From the NCBI GenBank assembly GCA_964572225.1, contig CAZNFR010000001.1, forward strand, positions 1 to 64,000: a DNA stretch of 64,000 nt, in the 5' to 3' direction. Origin of the DNA: CAZNFR01 sp964572225 (lineage in GTDB: Bacteria; Bacteroidota; Bacteroidia; Bacteroidales; GCA-2748055). This document shows, piece by piece, positions 1 to 7,436 of this stretch (position 1 is the first letter of the stretch; each line of letters starts with the position of its first letter). Position numbers and translations under genes: made by a program. A model generated the notes under the pieces. That model saw nothing but the letters and a program-made list of their open reading frames with translations. It did no database searches and was not told the DNA's origin.

Positions 1-1128
1 ATTGTCGTCGGCCCCGTTCCAGATATATCCCTCGTGTTTCCCGAGGTGATCGTAGTGAGCGCCCAGCGCAATGCATTCTTCGGTATTTTTTCCTTCCAGC
101 ACACCGATCACATTTCTGGCATTGATAATCTTTGCCTCCACAGTGGTTTTAAACGCAATCTGCACATCCTTCAACACCCTTGAATCCTGGAAGTCTTCCT
201 TTTTGCTGTTTTCCTCGAAAACCCCCAGGTCCAGTCCCGAACCCTTCAGAATCTCCTTTGCCATCCTCACGGAAATCCTAAAAACAGGAATCCTGCTGCT
301 GTAGGAGTCGCCCGGAAGGGTCATTCTTGTTTCGTAAAAGCTTGGCAGGGGTCTGTCTCCCTCGTAGAGTTCGGTATTGTAGCGGAACCGGTCATTATCC
401 GCGAGACCGGGGAGCCCATCATTATTTATGTCCACTTCGAGTATGGCCATGGCGCCGGATTCCTCGGCGGCGGTATTTTTACTCCTTCCGATCCGCCATT
501 CCGCCCAGCGATCGTTGGAGGCATTAAATTTTTTATAGGCCTCAGAGTCGGGATCCCGGTATCCTGGAAAACCACTCAGACGAAGAAGAATCTGATTTTC
601 AGTCCGGATTTTCTGGTAATCATCATGCCCCTTTTCCTCATCCTTTATTCCATACCCCACGAAGACCACACCGGCTGTCCCTTCCACAGGAGTAGACCCG
701 GGATCAACCGAAAAATCCACCTTATGTTGAAAGGGAAGGCTAAAAGACCCTTCATCCCCGGTTTTTACAAGCTTCAGTTCCTGTTGGTCACCGGGAGAAT
801 ATTCTATTAGCTGAAAGGTCTGATAATAGCTGCGGTATTCCTTAACTTCTGCACCGGCCATCCTTTCTCTCCGGCTTGGTAGTTTGGTTTTTAAGTCGCC
901 TCCCGGTTTAAGTCCATAAACCTGGAACATACTGGCAATATAATCGGCTGCCATATAGGCGCCACGAGTACCCGTTGCCCGGCCTTCCATCCAGTCGGAC
1001 GAAAGAAATTCCAGCTGACCTTCAACGGCGGTCTGGGTGATGGCTTTAAGTCCGTCTTCCTTGGGATTTTGGGATTGAAGACTGACTCCGGCAGAGATAA
1101 GTAGTAGTAAAAGTGAAAGTTGTTTCAT
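1..1128 (-). CDS. M28 family zinc peptidase, C-terminus beyond window
   Basis: Secreted metallopeptidase of the M28 (aminopeptidase Y/Q-like) family; only the first 376 codons lie in the window. The ATG at 1128-1126 opens a signal peptide (MKQLSLLLLLISAGVSLQSQ). A long insert follows the pre-domain, with PA-like features near residues 140-330. The catalytic domain then begins with NVIGVLEGK and AHYDHLG (about residues 340-363), whose His is the usual first zinc ligand. The last visible residues, GADDN, are the start of the GADDNASG motif that holds the bridging Asp. The gene begins 16 bp after the glycerate kinase stop, so it is probably the third gene of a minus-strand operon with patatin and kinase. 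Substrate is unknown; family members release N-terminal amino acids from peptides in the periplasm. Apparent truncation is due to the window edge only. Confidence 0.85.
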   Translation of the reverse strand, partial: MKQLSLLLLLISAGVSLQSQNPKEDGLKAITQTAVEGQLEFLSSDWMEGRATGTRGAYMAADYIASMFQVYGLKPGGDLKTKLPSRRERMAGAEVKEYRSYYQTFQLIEYSPGDQQELKLVKTGDEGSFSLPFQHKVDFSVDPGSTPVEGTAGVVFVGYGIKDEEKGHDDYQKIRTENQILLRLSGFPGYRDPDSEAYKKFNASNDRWAEWRIGRSKNTAAEESGAMAILEVDINNDGLPGLADNDRFRYNTELYEGDRPLPSFYETRMTLPGDSYSSRIPVFRISVRMAKEILKGSGLDLGVFEENSKKEDFQDSRVLKDVQIAFKTTVEAKIINARNVIGVLEGKNTEECIALGAHYDHLGKHEGYIWNGADDN

Positions 1129-1144
1129 TGGTTTGGTAATTGAA

Positions 1145-2290
1145 TTAGTCTCTGAATGCCCCTAAAGATAGCAATTTCATAATACGATAGCTTGCTTTTT
1201 TTATCCAATCATGGCTTTTCTCCATCGATTCTTCCAGACTGCAGGGTCCGGGTGTTATGGAGAAGATCCCGGCGAACAGCTCATCGTAGGCCGAAAGATT
1301 TTCCGGGATCCTTCCCCCGATAAAAACAACGGGAATATTATTTTTTGCGGCTTCTCTGGCCAGGATCACCGGAAGTTTCCCGCCCATGCTCTGCTCGTCG
1401 AGCTTGCCTTCGCCTGTAAGGATCAAGGCAGCCCCGGCCGCTTTTTCCTCAAAACCGCAAATTTTCATGATCTCCTCTGCACCCTGACGGATCCGGATAT
1501 TAAGCCAGGGGTAGAGTCCGGCAGGCGTTCCCCCTGCAGCCCCTCCTCCCCGGAGGTTTCTCACGTTGATTCCGGTTTGCCGTTCAGCCACCCCCGCCAA
1601 ATGGTCAAGAGCCCTGTCAATAGCACTCACCTCGGCTTCCCCGGCTCCTTTCTGGGGTGCAAAAACCCTTGCACAACTTTCGGGTCCGGTTATCGTATGG
1701 TCCACATCGGTGAGGATGTAGATCTCTGTCTTCCGTAGCTCTTCAATATTCCGCGGCAGGATGATCTCTTCAAGCCGGTGCAGGTCTTTCACACCTCCCG
1801 ATAGTTCGTTTCCCTTCTCGTCAATAAATCTGAAGCCCAGTGCACGCAATATGCCGTGTCCGCCATCCATACTAGCCGTGCCTCCCACGAAGAGCCTGAT
1901 CGATTTCGCTCCTTTTTCCATAGCATCCCGGATGCAGATCCCCGTCCCCTCAGAATCAGCCTCCATAACATTCCTCTCCTCCGGATCAATACGGTGAAGT
2001 CCGCTGGTATCGGCCATTTCAATAAAAGCATCCTTGTTTTTACCCATGCCGTAGGTAGCCCGGATCTTTCTGCCGAGCACGTCCTTTGATTCCAGTCCGA
2101 TCATATCCAGGTCGAGGTTAAACTTCAAAACCTCAAGGCTGCCGTCGCCGCCGTCGGCAAGGGGGAGCAGAACGGTCTCGGCCGAAAGCATGGCCTCCCG
2201 GATTCCTTCCTGCATGGCTTCGGCCACCCGGGTGGCTCCAAGGTTTTCCTTGAAAGCATTGGGACAGATAAGTATTTTTCGTTCCGACAT
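1145..2290 (-). CDS. Glycerate 2-kinase (GlxK/GarK type)
   Basis: Glycerate kinase of the GarK/GlxK family (Gly_kinase), phosphorylating D-glycerate to 2-phosphoglycerate in the cytoplasm. The 381 residues match the family length. Visible motifs are the N-terminal CPNAFKENL (the usual DSFKG region), LPLADGGDGS, GGTASMDGGHGILRALGF and the C-terminal ILTGEGKLDEQSMGGKLP. The ATG at 2290 lies 1 bp from the stop of the patatin gene at 2292, implying translational coupling, and the M28 peptidase follows 16 bp after the stop. No glyoxylate or glycerate-producing genes are nearby, so its pathway in this organism is not shown by context. Which symbol (glxK or garK) applies cannot be decided from sequence alone. 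Confidence 0.9.
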   Translation of the reverse strand: MSERKILICPNAFKENLGATRVAEAMQEGIREAMLSAETVLLPLADGGDGSLEVLKFNLDLDMIGLESKDVLGRKIRATYGMGKNKDAFIEMADTSGLHRIDPEERNVMEADSEGTGICIRDAMEKGAKSIRLFVGGTASMDGGHGILRALGFRFIDEKGNELSGGVKDLHRLEEIILPRNIEELRKTEIYILTDVDHTITGPESCARVFAPQKGAGEAEVSAIDRALDHLAGVAERQTGINVRNLRGGGAAGGTPAGLYPWLNIRIRQGAEEIMKICGFEEKAAGAALILTGEGKLDEQSMGGKLPVILAREAAKNNIPVVFIGGRIPENLSAYDELFAGIFSITPGPCSLEESMEKSHDWIKKASYRIMKLLSLGAFRD

Positions 2291-2291
2291 T

Positions 2292-3041
2292 TTAAACAGT
2301 TATCTCCATCTTTTTGGCAAAATCATATCCGGTCTGATAGATCTTTTCCGCTTTTTTAAAATCCAGGATCTCGTATTGATCAAGGGATTCCGGTTCGATC
2401 CACACATCGCAGAGATCCTTGCTGTTTACAACGGTATTATTAACCGTAAGGTGAAAAGTGCGGGAGGCCATCCTTACCAGGCTGTCGAGCTTCTCTACCG
2501 AGTTTATCGGGTTTACGTGCACCCCGATGATCACATCACAGCGGTCCTTTAAGGGTTTTACCGGCAGATTGTCGAAGAGTCCGCCGTCCGAATAAAGGTC
2601 GCCATTCATTTTGATGGGAGAGAAAAGGACGGGAATGGAGGAGGAGGCCAGGATAATATCGAGGAGTGGACCGGAGTCCAGGTATTCCACTCTACCCTTG
2701 CTCATGTTGGATACCGCCACAAAAAAGGGTTTTTGAAGATCCTTGATATCTTCCACCCCTATCTTGTCCTGCAGTTCCCTTTTAATCCCTTCGAGGTTCA
2801 GCAAACCGTTTTTGGGTATCTTAAGTTTAGAGGTTTTCATGATGCTTTTGTCTCTGAAGAACCTGAATATTTCTTCGGGGTCGGCATCGTTGGCCAGAAA
2901 GACCCCGGTGAGGGCGCCGGCACTGACTCCGCTGATCTCGTCGGGATAAATTTCCTTTTCGCAGAGTGCTTTCATTACTCCCAGATGAGCATAGCCCCGT
3001 GCACCTCCGCCGCTAAGAACGAGTCCGATTTTCTTTTTCAT
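2292..3041 (-). CDS. Patatin-like phospholipase (RssA/YchK type)
   Basis: Patatin-like serine lipase/acylhydrolase of 249 residues. The oxyanion loop GGGARG is at residues 11-16, the nucleophile elbow GVSAG at 38-42 (Ser40), and the second dyad residue Asp152 sits in SDGGLFDN. This Ser-Asp dyad makes it probably catalytically competent. There is no signal peptide or barrel, so it fits the cytoplasmic RssA group rather than the long outer-membrane PlpD/patatin-BamA type. It is the first gene of the patatin - glycerate kinase - M28 group, and its ATG at 3041 is followed on the other strand by a 145-bp divergent region before ndh. Physiological substrate is unknown. Confidence 0.88.
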   Translation of the reverse strand: MKKKIGLVLSGGGARGYAHLGVMKALCEKEIYPDEISGVSAGALTGVFLANDADPEEIFRFFRDKSIMKTSKLKIPKNGLLNLEGIKRELQDKIGVEDIKDLQKPFFVAVSNMSKGRVEYLDSGPLLDIILASSSIPVLFSPIKMNGDLYSDGGLFDNLPVKPLKDRCDVIIGVHVNPINSVEKLDSLVRMASRTFHLTVNNTVVNSKDLCDVWIEPESLDQYEILDFKKAEKIYQTGYDFAKKMEITV

Positions 3042-3186
3042 TGAATGATAGATATGTTGTAAAGGTTTTCCACAAATATCAGACTAAGTTGTTATACCCT
3101 TGTGGCTTTTAAATATAAGGAATAATGAATGGGTAGCAGTCATGCAGCGGATGTTTTTGAGATTATACTAAAAAAAGAATGTAGCA

Positions 3187-4512
3187 ATGAAATACATATC
3201 CAATATCCCTGAAAACGGAAAGGAAAGAATCGTGGTGGTCGGGGCCGGTTTCGCCGGACTCAGACTGGTGAGGAAGCTGGTGAAATCCAACTACCAGATT
3301 GTGTTGATCGACCGCAACAATTACCATCAGTTTCAGCCCCTTCTTTACCAGGTGGCTACCTCCGGACTTGAACCCAGTGCCATTTCCTTTCCCTTGCGGA
3401 AATTATTCAAGAAGGTCCCGAATGTGCATTTCCGGATCGCCCACCTGGAATATGTGGATAATGATAAAAAGGAGATCCGGACGGATATAGGCAAACTGAG
3501 ATACGATCACCTGGTACTGAGCATGGGGGCAGTGAATAATTTTTTCGGCAATCGGGAGATCGGGGAAAAAAGTCGTCCCATGAAGAGCTTATCGGAGGCC
3601 ATATTTCTGAGGAATTCCATCCTGGAGAATTTCGAGCTGGCCCTCAATAATTCCTCGGAGAAGACAAAAGATTCCCTGATGAATTTTGTGATCGTTGGGG
3701 GAGGACCTACCGGTGTGGAACTGGCGGGGGCCATGGCCGAGATGAAGAAATATGTGCTTCCGGGTGACTATCCAGAGTTGGATTTCTCCAGGATGAGGAT
3801 TATCCTTGCCGAAGGACTCGATACCATCCTGCCCGGCATGACCGCTTTTTCTTCCCGGAAGGCTGCCGAATACCTAAGTAAAATGGGGGTTGAGGTGCGG
3901 ACAGGTACCCTGGTAAAGGAGTACGACGGGAAAAAGGTGGTCTTTTCAGATGGTGAGAGTCTGGATGCCTTTCTACTGCTCTGGGCCGCAGGGGTAAAGG
4001 TAAATGAGGTACCCGGACTGGAAAAGGCTGAGCGAAGCAAAGGGGGCAGATATAATGTGGACCGGTTCAATCGTTTGAAAAAATTCGAGGATATATACAT
4101 TCTGGGAGATCAGGCTTATATGACCGAGCCCGGGTATCCGGAGGGGCATCCCCAGGTCGCAACACCGGCCATTCAGCAGTCAAAAAATCTGGCAGAAAAC
4201 TTTAAGAACCAGGCAAAGGGCAGAGCCTGGAAGGAATTCAGCTACGAGCATAAGGGGAGTCTTGCCACGGTGGGCAGGAATAAGGCGGTTGCCGACCTGA
4301 AGAGGAATTCTTTCGGAGGGGTGATTGCCTGGCTAATCTGGCTTTTTGTTCACCTGATGTCGATTGTGGGAGTCAAGAACCGTTTGTTTATTTTCCTGAA
4401 CTGGGCATGGGGGTATTTCACGTATGATCAGTCGCTAAGGCTGATTATCCGGCCTGCGGGGGTGAAACGGGAGAAATTCATGCCGGAGCATGAAGAGAGT
4501 TATTCATCCTGA
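3187..4512 (+). CDS. ndh: Type II NADH:quinone oxidoreductase (NDH-2)
   Basis: Single-subunit, non-proton-pumping NADH dehydrogenase that feeds electrons from NADH through FAD to quinone at the inner face of the cytoplasmic membrane. The FAD dinucleotide-binding motif VVGAGFAGL is at residues 17-25, the NADH-binding motif IVGGGPTGVELAGA near 169-182, and YILGDQAY near residue 305 contacts the flavin. The C-terminal ~70 residues include a hydrophobic stretch (VIAWLIWLFVHLMSIVG) that probably anchors it to the membrane. The 441 residues are normal for the family. It is transcribed alone; its stop is 8 bp from the convergent histidine kinase stop with no clear terminator hairpin between them. 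Confidence 0.92.
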   Translation: MKYISNIPENGKERIVVVGAGFAGLRLVRKLVKSNYQIVLIDRNNYHQFQPLLYQVATSGLEPSAISFPLRKLFKKVPNVHFRIAHLEYVDNDKKEIRTDIGKLRYDHLVLSMGAVNNFFGNREIGEKSRPMKSLSEAIFLRNSILENFELALNNSSEKTKDSLMNFVIVGGGPTGVELAGAMAEMKKYVLPGDYPELDFSRMRIILAEGLDTILPGMTAFSSRKAAEYLSKMGVEVRTGTLVKEYDGKKVVFSDGESLDAFLLLWAAGVKVNEVPGLEKAERSKGGRYNVDRFNRLKKFEDIYILGDQAYMTEPGYPEGHPQVATPAIQQSKNLAENFKNQAKGRAWKEFSYEHKGSLATVGRNKAVADLKRNSFGGVIAWLIWLFVHLMSIVGVKNRLFIFLNWAWGYFTYDQSLRLIIRPAGVKREKFMPEHEESYSS

Positions 4513-4520
4513 CAGGGGGC

Positions 4521-5846
4521 TCAGAACCTCAGGATAAATTCAGAGCCTTTGCCTTTTTCAGAATGTACTCCAATGCTACCCTTGTGAAGGCGCATGATCT
4601 GGCGGGAGAGGGAAAGTCCGATCCCGGTGCCCTCCTCCCTTGTGGTGTAGAAGGGGATAAAGATTTTTTCCAGCTCATCCGGATCCATACCACAGCCCTT
4701 GTCTTTAACCCGGATAAAAACGCGGCCGTCCTTATCGGCGCCATATTTTATCTCTATCTTTCCCGGCTTTTTATCGATTGCATTAACGGCGTTCTGGAGA
4801 AGGTTTATCAGCACCTGGGAGATCAGATTCGGATCGGCGGTGATTCTTAGGTCTTCCTTACCCAAAGCTTCGGTAGTAATTTCGAAGCCCTCCCTGTTTT
4901 CGCGAAAAAGCAGGGTGGCCTCGCGGATAAGTCCGTCGAGTCCGAATTCCCTGAACCGGGGTTTGGGAATGCTGGTTAAGGTTCGATAGGCCTGGACAAA
5001 GCTCATCATCCCTTCTGTCCGGCTGGCAATGGCGCTGAGGCCCTCCTCCAGTGCCTGGGCCGAAGCGGGGTCGATCTCATCGCGGATCCTGGTGGTTATC
5101 CGCTGAAGGGATCCTGTCAGGGAACGCACCGGAGCCACCGAGTTCATGATCTCATGCCGGAGTATGCTGATGAGTTTCTGCCAGGTTTCCAGCTCTTCCT
5201 CTTCAAGCTCTGGACGGATATCCTGAAGGGAAATGATGGTGATGGCTTCATCGAGGATGCGGAGGCTGGTTTTTTTCACCGAGATTCTTTTGAGCTCCTT
5301 GCCGGTCACGAAACTCAGCATGAGGGTGGAGCCGGGCTGCATCTGGCGGATGTTTTCCTCCATACCCTCCTTTACGCGTTTAAGATCGGGGAGAGTCAGG
5401 AGGCGGCTGGTTCCAAGCAGCTCGCGGGCGGCCTTATTGACCAGCGTGATCTTTCCTTCTCCGTTATAGGACAGCAATCCGATGCTCACATGCTCCACGG
5501 TATTTTTGAAGTAATGTCCCTGGGCTTCCCTGTCACGGTTGGCCTTTTTTACGGTTTCAATGATATGGTTAAATTGGATGCCCAACTCCCGAAAGCTCGG
5601 GTCGTTTGAGGCAGACCCGGCAATGTTATCCATAAACTTCAGTGATTCCAGGAAGACCGTCAGTTTCCGGTTGGTGAGGGTGACAAGGCGGATCAGGGTG
5701 TAGAGTAGCAGGATCCAAAGCAGGACCAGGGTGATGCGGGTAACCCAGAGGTGATCCCGGAAGAAGGAAGCCACGCCAAGAAACCCAAGGATGGAAAGAG
5801 TCAGGGCAAGGAGGGTAACACGGATCTTAAAGCGGTTCAATTTCAT
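4521..5846 (-). CDS. NtrY-like sensor histidine kinase
   Basis: Membrane-bound histidine kinase of 441 residues. Two transmembrane helices (about 10-28 and 36-55) flank a very short loop, so it probably has no large periplasmic sensor. A PAS-like domain spans about 110-210, then comes the DHp helix with phospho-acceptor His231 in LRHEIMNSV, and an ATP-binding domain with the N box (LLQNAVNAID), G1 (DKGCGMD) and G2 (GTGIGLSLS). The HEIMNS phosphobox is characteristic of NtrY-related kinases. Its ATG at 5846 overlaps the end of the response regulator gene by 20 bp, so the two form one operon and a cognate pair. The likely output is activation of sigma-54 transcription, with the divergent permease as the nearest target (inference). 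Confidence 0.92.
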   Translation of the reverse strand: MKLNRFKIRVTLLALTLSILGFLGVASFFRDHLWVTRITLVLLWILLLYTLIRLVTLTNRKLTVFLESLKFMDNIAGSASNDPSFRELGIQFNHIIETVKKANRDREAQGHYFKNTVEHVSIGLLSYNGEGKITLVNKAARELLGTSRLLTLPDLKRVKEGMEENIRQMQPGSTLMLSFVTGKELKRISVKKTSLRILDEAITIISLQDIRPELEEEELETWQKLISILRHEIMNSVAPVRSLTGSLQRITTRIRDEIDPASAQALEEGLSAIASRTEGMMSFVQAYRTLTSIPKPRFREFGLDGLIREATLLFRENREGFEITTEALGKEDLRITADPNLISQVLINLLQNAVNAIDKKPGKIEIKYGADKDGRVFIRVKDKGCGMDPDELEKIFIPFYTTREEGTGIGLSLSRQIMRLHKGSIGVHSEKGKGSEFILRF

Positions 5847-7200
5847 ATCTGTCCAGCTTGTTATAAAGGGTTTTTCGGGAAATGCCCAGGTCTTCAGCAG
5901 CTTTGGAGATATTACCCTTGCTTGCCCTCAGGGCCTTTCGGATCAGCTCTTTCTCATTTTCTTCGAGGTTAAGGCTTCCGCCGGCAGCTCCCGGGGCTGA
6001 AGGTCGTTCAAAAAAGAAATCTTCGCGGGTCAGTTTCCCGCTCTCGTTGAGGATTACCGCCTTTTCAATGCTGTGCCTCAGTTCCCGTATGTTCCCGGGC
6101 CAGGAATAACCGGTGAGGTAAGGAATGACCTCTTTGCTTGTTTTCAGAATAGGTTTGTTATACTTTTTCGCACAGATTTTCAGGAAGTGCTCAAGCAATG
6201 CGGGAATTTCACCGGGTCTTTCCCTGAGGGGAGGAAGGTCCAGTCGGATGGTGTTGATCCGGTAAAGGAGGTCTTCCCTGAATTTTTTCTCCCGGATCAG
6301 GTTTTCCAGGGAGACGTTGGTCGCACTGATGAGTCGCACGTCGACGGGGATGGGCTCGGTCGATCCCAGGGGAGTGACCTCACCCGATTGAATGGCGGTG
6401 AGGAGTTTGCTCTGGAGTTCGGGACTGATGTTTGAGATCTCATCCAGGAAGAGGGTGCCTCCGGAGGCAATCTCAAAGCGCCCCGCATAGTCCTTGTCGG
6501 CTCCGGTGAAAGCGCCTTTGCGGTAGCCGAAAAGTTCGCTTTCGAAAAGGGTAGGGGCCAGCGCTCCGAGGTCGACCCTTACAAAGGCATCGTTCTTTCT
6601 TTCGGACAGGTTATGAATTCTTCGGGCTATCAGTTCCTTGCCGGTTCCGTTCTCACCGAGGATAAGAACACCGGCATCGGTAGGCGCGATTTTATCGATG
6701 GTACGCAGGAGGGAAGCCATGAGGGGTGAATCGCCGGTTACCAGCGTGTATTCCGGGTTTTCCAGTCCGAGGATCTGCGATTTCTGAGCCTTGAGTGACT
6801 GAATCTCCTTGCGGGAAGTCCGGATCTTCCAGGCGTTGACGGCTGTGGTGAGCAATTTGCGGTCGTCCCAGGGTTTTTGGATGAAATCCAGTGCCCCTTC
6901 CTTCATGGCCTCTACCGCCAGGTCGATTTCTCCGTATGCGGTGATCATGATCACCGCGGCATCAGGATCGGTCTTCAGAATTTCCCGGAGCCAGAATATA
7001 CCTTCGTTGCCCGTGTTGATACCCGCCCGGAAATTCATGTCGAGAATGATCACATCCGGTTTTTCCCGGCTCAGAATGCCAGGGATCAGGGAAGGGTTCC
7101 TTTCGGTATGGATCTTACTGAATTCCTCGCTGAGCAAAAGTTTTAAAGCGACCAGGATTTCCTTGTTATCGTCAACAATCAGTACTTTGGCTTTTATCAT
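5827..7200 (-). CDS. Sigma-54-dependent NtrC-family response regulator
   Basis: Enhancer-binding response regulator of 457 residues. The receiver domain (1-125) has Asp10/Asp11, phospho-acceptor Asp54 and Lys109. The AAA+ domain carries Walker A GENGTGKE (182-189), the sigma-54-contacting GAFTGA loop (229-234) and Walker B TLFLDE (about 249-254). The C-terminal Fis-type helix-turn-helix is near residues 430-453 (NISKAAEDLGISRKTLYNKL). All parts needed for sigma-54 activation are intact. It is the first gene of the pair with the histidine kinase, which it overlaps by 20 bp. Two palindromes at 7304-7320 and 7325-7339 in the divergent intergenic region are the obvious candidate binding sites, and one overlaps the -7 element of its own apparent promoter, suggesting autoregulation. 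Confidence 0.94.
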   Translation of the reverse strand: MIKAKVLIVDDNKEILVALKLLLSEEFSKIHTERNPSLIPGILSREKPDVIILDMNFRAGINTGNEGIFWLREILKTDPDAAVIMITAYGEIDLAVEAMKEGALDFIQKPWDDRKLLTTAVNAWKIRTSRKEIQSLKAQKSQILGLENPEYTLVTGDSPLMASLLRTIDKIAPTDAGVLILGENGTGKELIARRIHNLSERKNDAFVRVDLGALAPTLFESELFGYRKGAFTGADKDYAGRFEIASGGTLFLDEISNISPELQSKLLTAIQSGEVTPLGSTEPIPVDVRLISATNVSLENLIREKKFREDLLYRINTIRLDLPPLRERPGEIPALLEHFLKICAKKYNKPILKTSKEVIPYLTGYSWPGNIRELRHSIEKAVILNESGKLTREDFFFERPSAPGAAGGSLNLEENEKELIRKALRASKGNISKAAEDLGISRKTLYNKLDRYEIEPL

Positions 7201-7299
7201 TCCTTAGGATATTTTGATCCGGTATCGGCAATCTCATATGCGGACCCTGAGTAGTTCCTGTTTTTCAGGATAGAGTGCCGGATTTCGCAACCGGTCCTT

Positions 7300-7307
7300 C
7301 AAATGTA
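7300..7307 (-). promoter_or_regulatory. -7 element of response regulator promoter
   Basis: Read on the minus strand this is TACATTTG, a perfect match to the Bacteroidota -7 consensus TAnnTTTG. The -33 position carries a TTTA-like sequence near 7327-7330 rather than TTTG. Transcription would start near 7293, about 90 bases before the regulator ATG. The element overlaps the first palindrome, so the regulator could repress its own synthesis. Confidence 0.5.
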
Positions 7308-7339
7308 AAATTTTTATACAGCAATGTAAAATAATTACA
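7304..7339. promoter_or_regulatory. Two palindromes, probable binding sites of the NtrC-type regulator
   Basis: The first site, 7304-7320, is TGTAAAATTTTTATACA (TGTA-N9-TACA). The second, 7325-7339, is TGTAAAATAATTACA (TGTAA-N5-TTACA, perfect arms). Their left edges are exactly 21 bp apart, two helical turns, so dimers would bind the same face of DNA. They lie about 90-110 bp upstream of the start predicted from the sigma-54-like promoter at 7396-7410, the usual enhancer distance. Assignment to the neighbouring regulator is inference from position and spacing. Confidence 0.6.
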
Positions 7340-7395
7340 CAGTAGAACTTTGAGCACTGTTTTATAAAGTTCAATATATCAATAATATATGCAAG

Positions 7396-7410
7396 TGGTA
7401 CAATAGTTGG
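7396..7410 (+). promoter_or_regulatory. Sigma-54-like -24/-12 promoter
   Basis: The sequence TGGTACAATAGTTGG fits the sigma-54 layout TGGCAC-N5-TTGC with correct GG-to-TTG spacing and two mismatches, one of them in the usually conserved GC at -12. Transcription would start near 7422, about 15 bases before the permease ATG at 7437. Divergent placement from a sigma-54 activator gene supports it; the -12 mismatch keeps confidence moderate. Confidence 0.45.
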
Positions 7411-7436
7411 TTTGGGAAGCAAAAAACACCCAAGCC

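Noticed and set aside
7407..7436. TTG start extending the permease by ten residues
   Set aside because: It lies inside the sigma-54-like promoter, and the family begins at the ATG at 7437.
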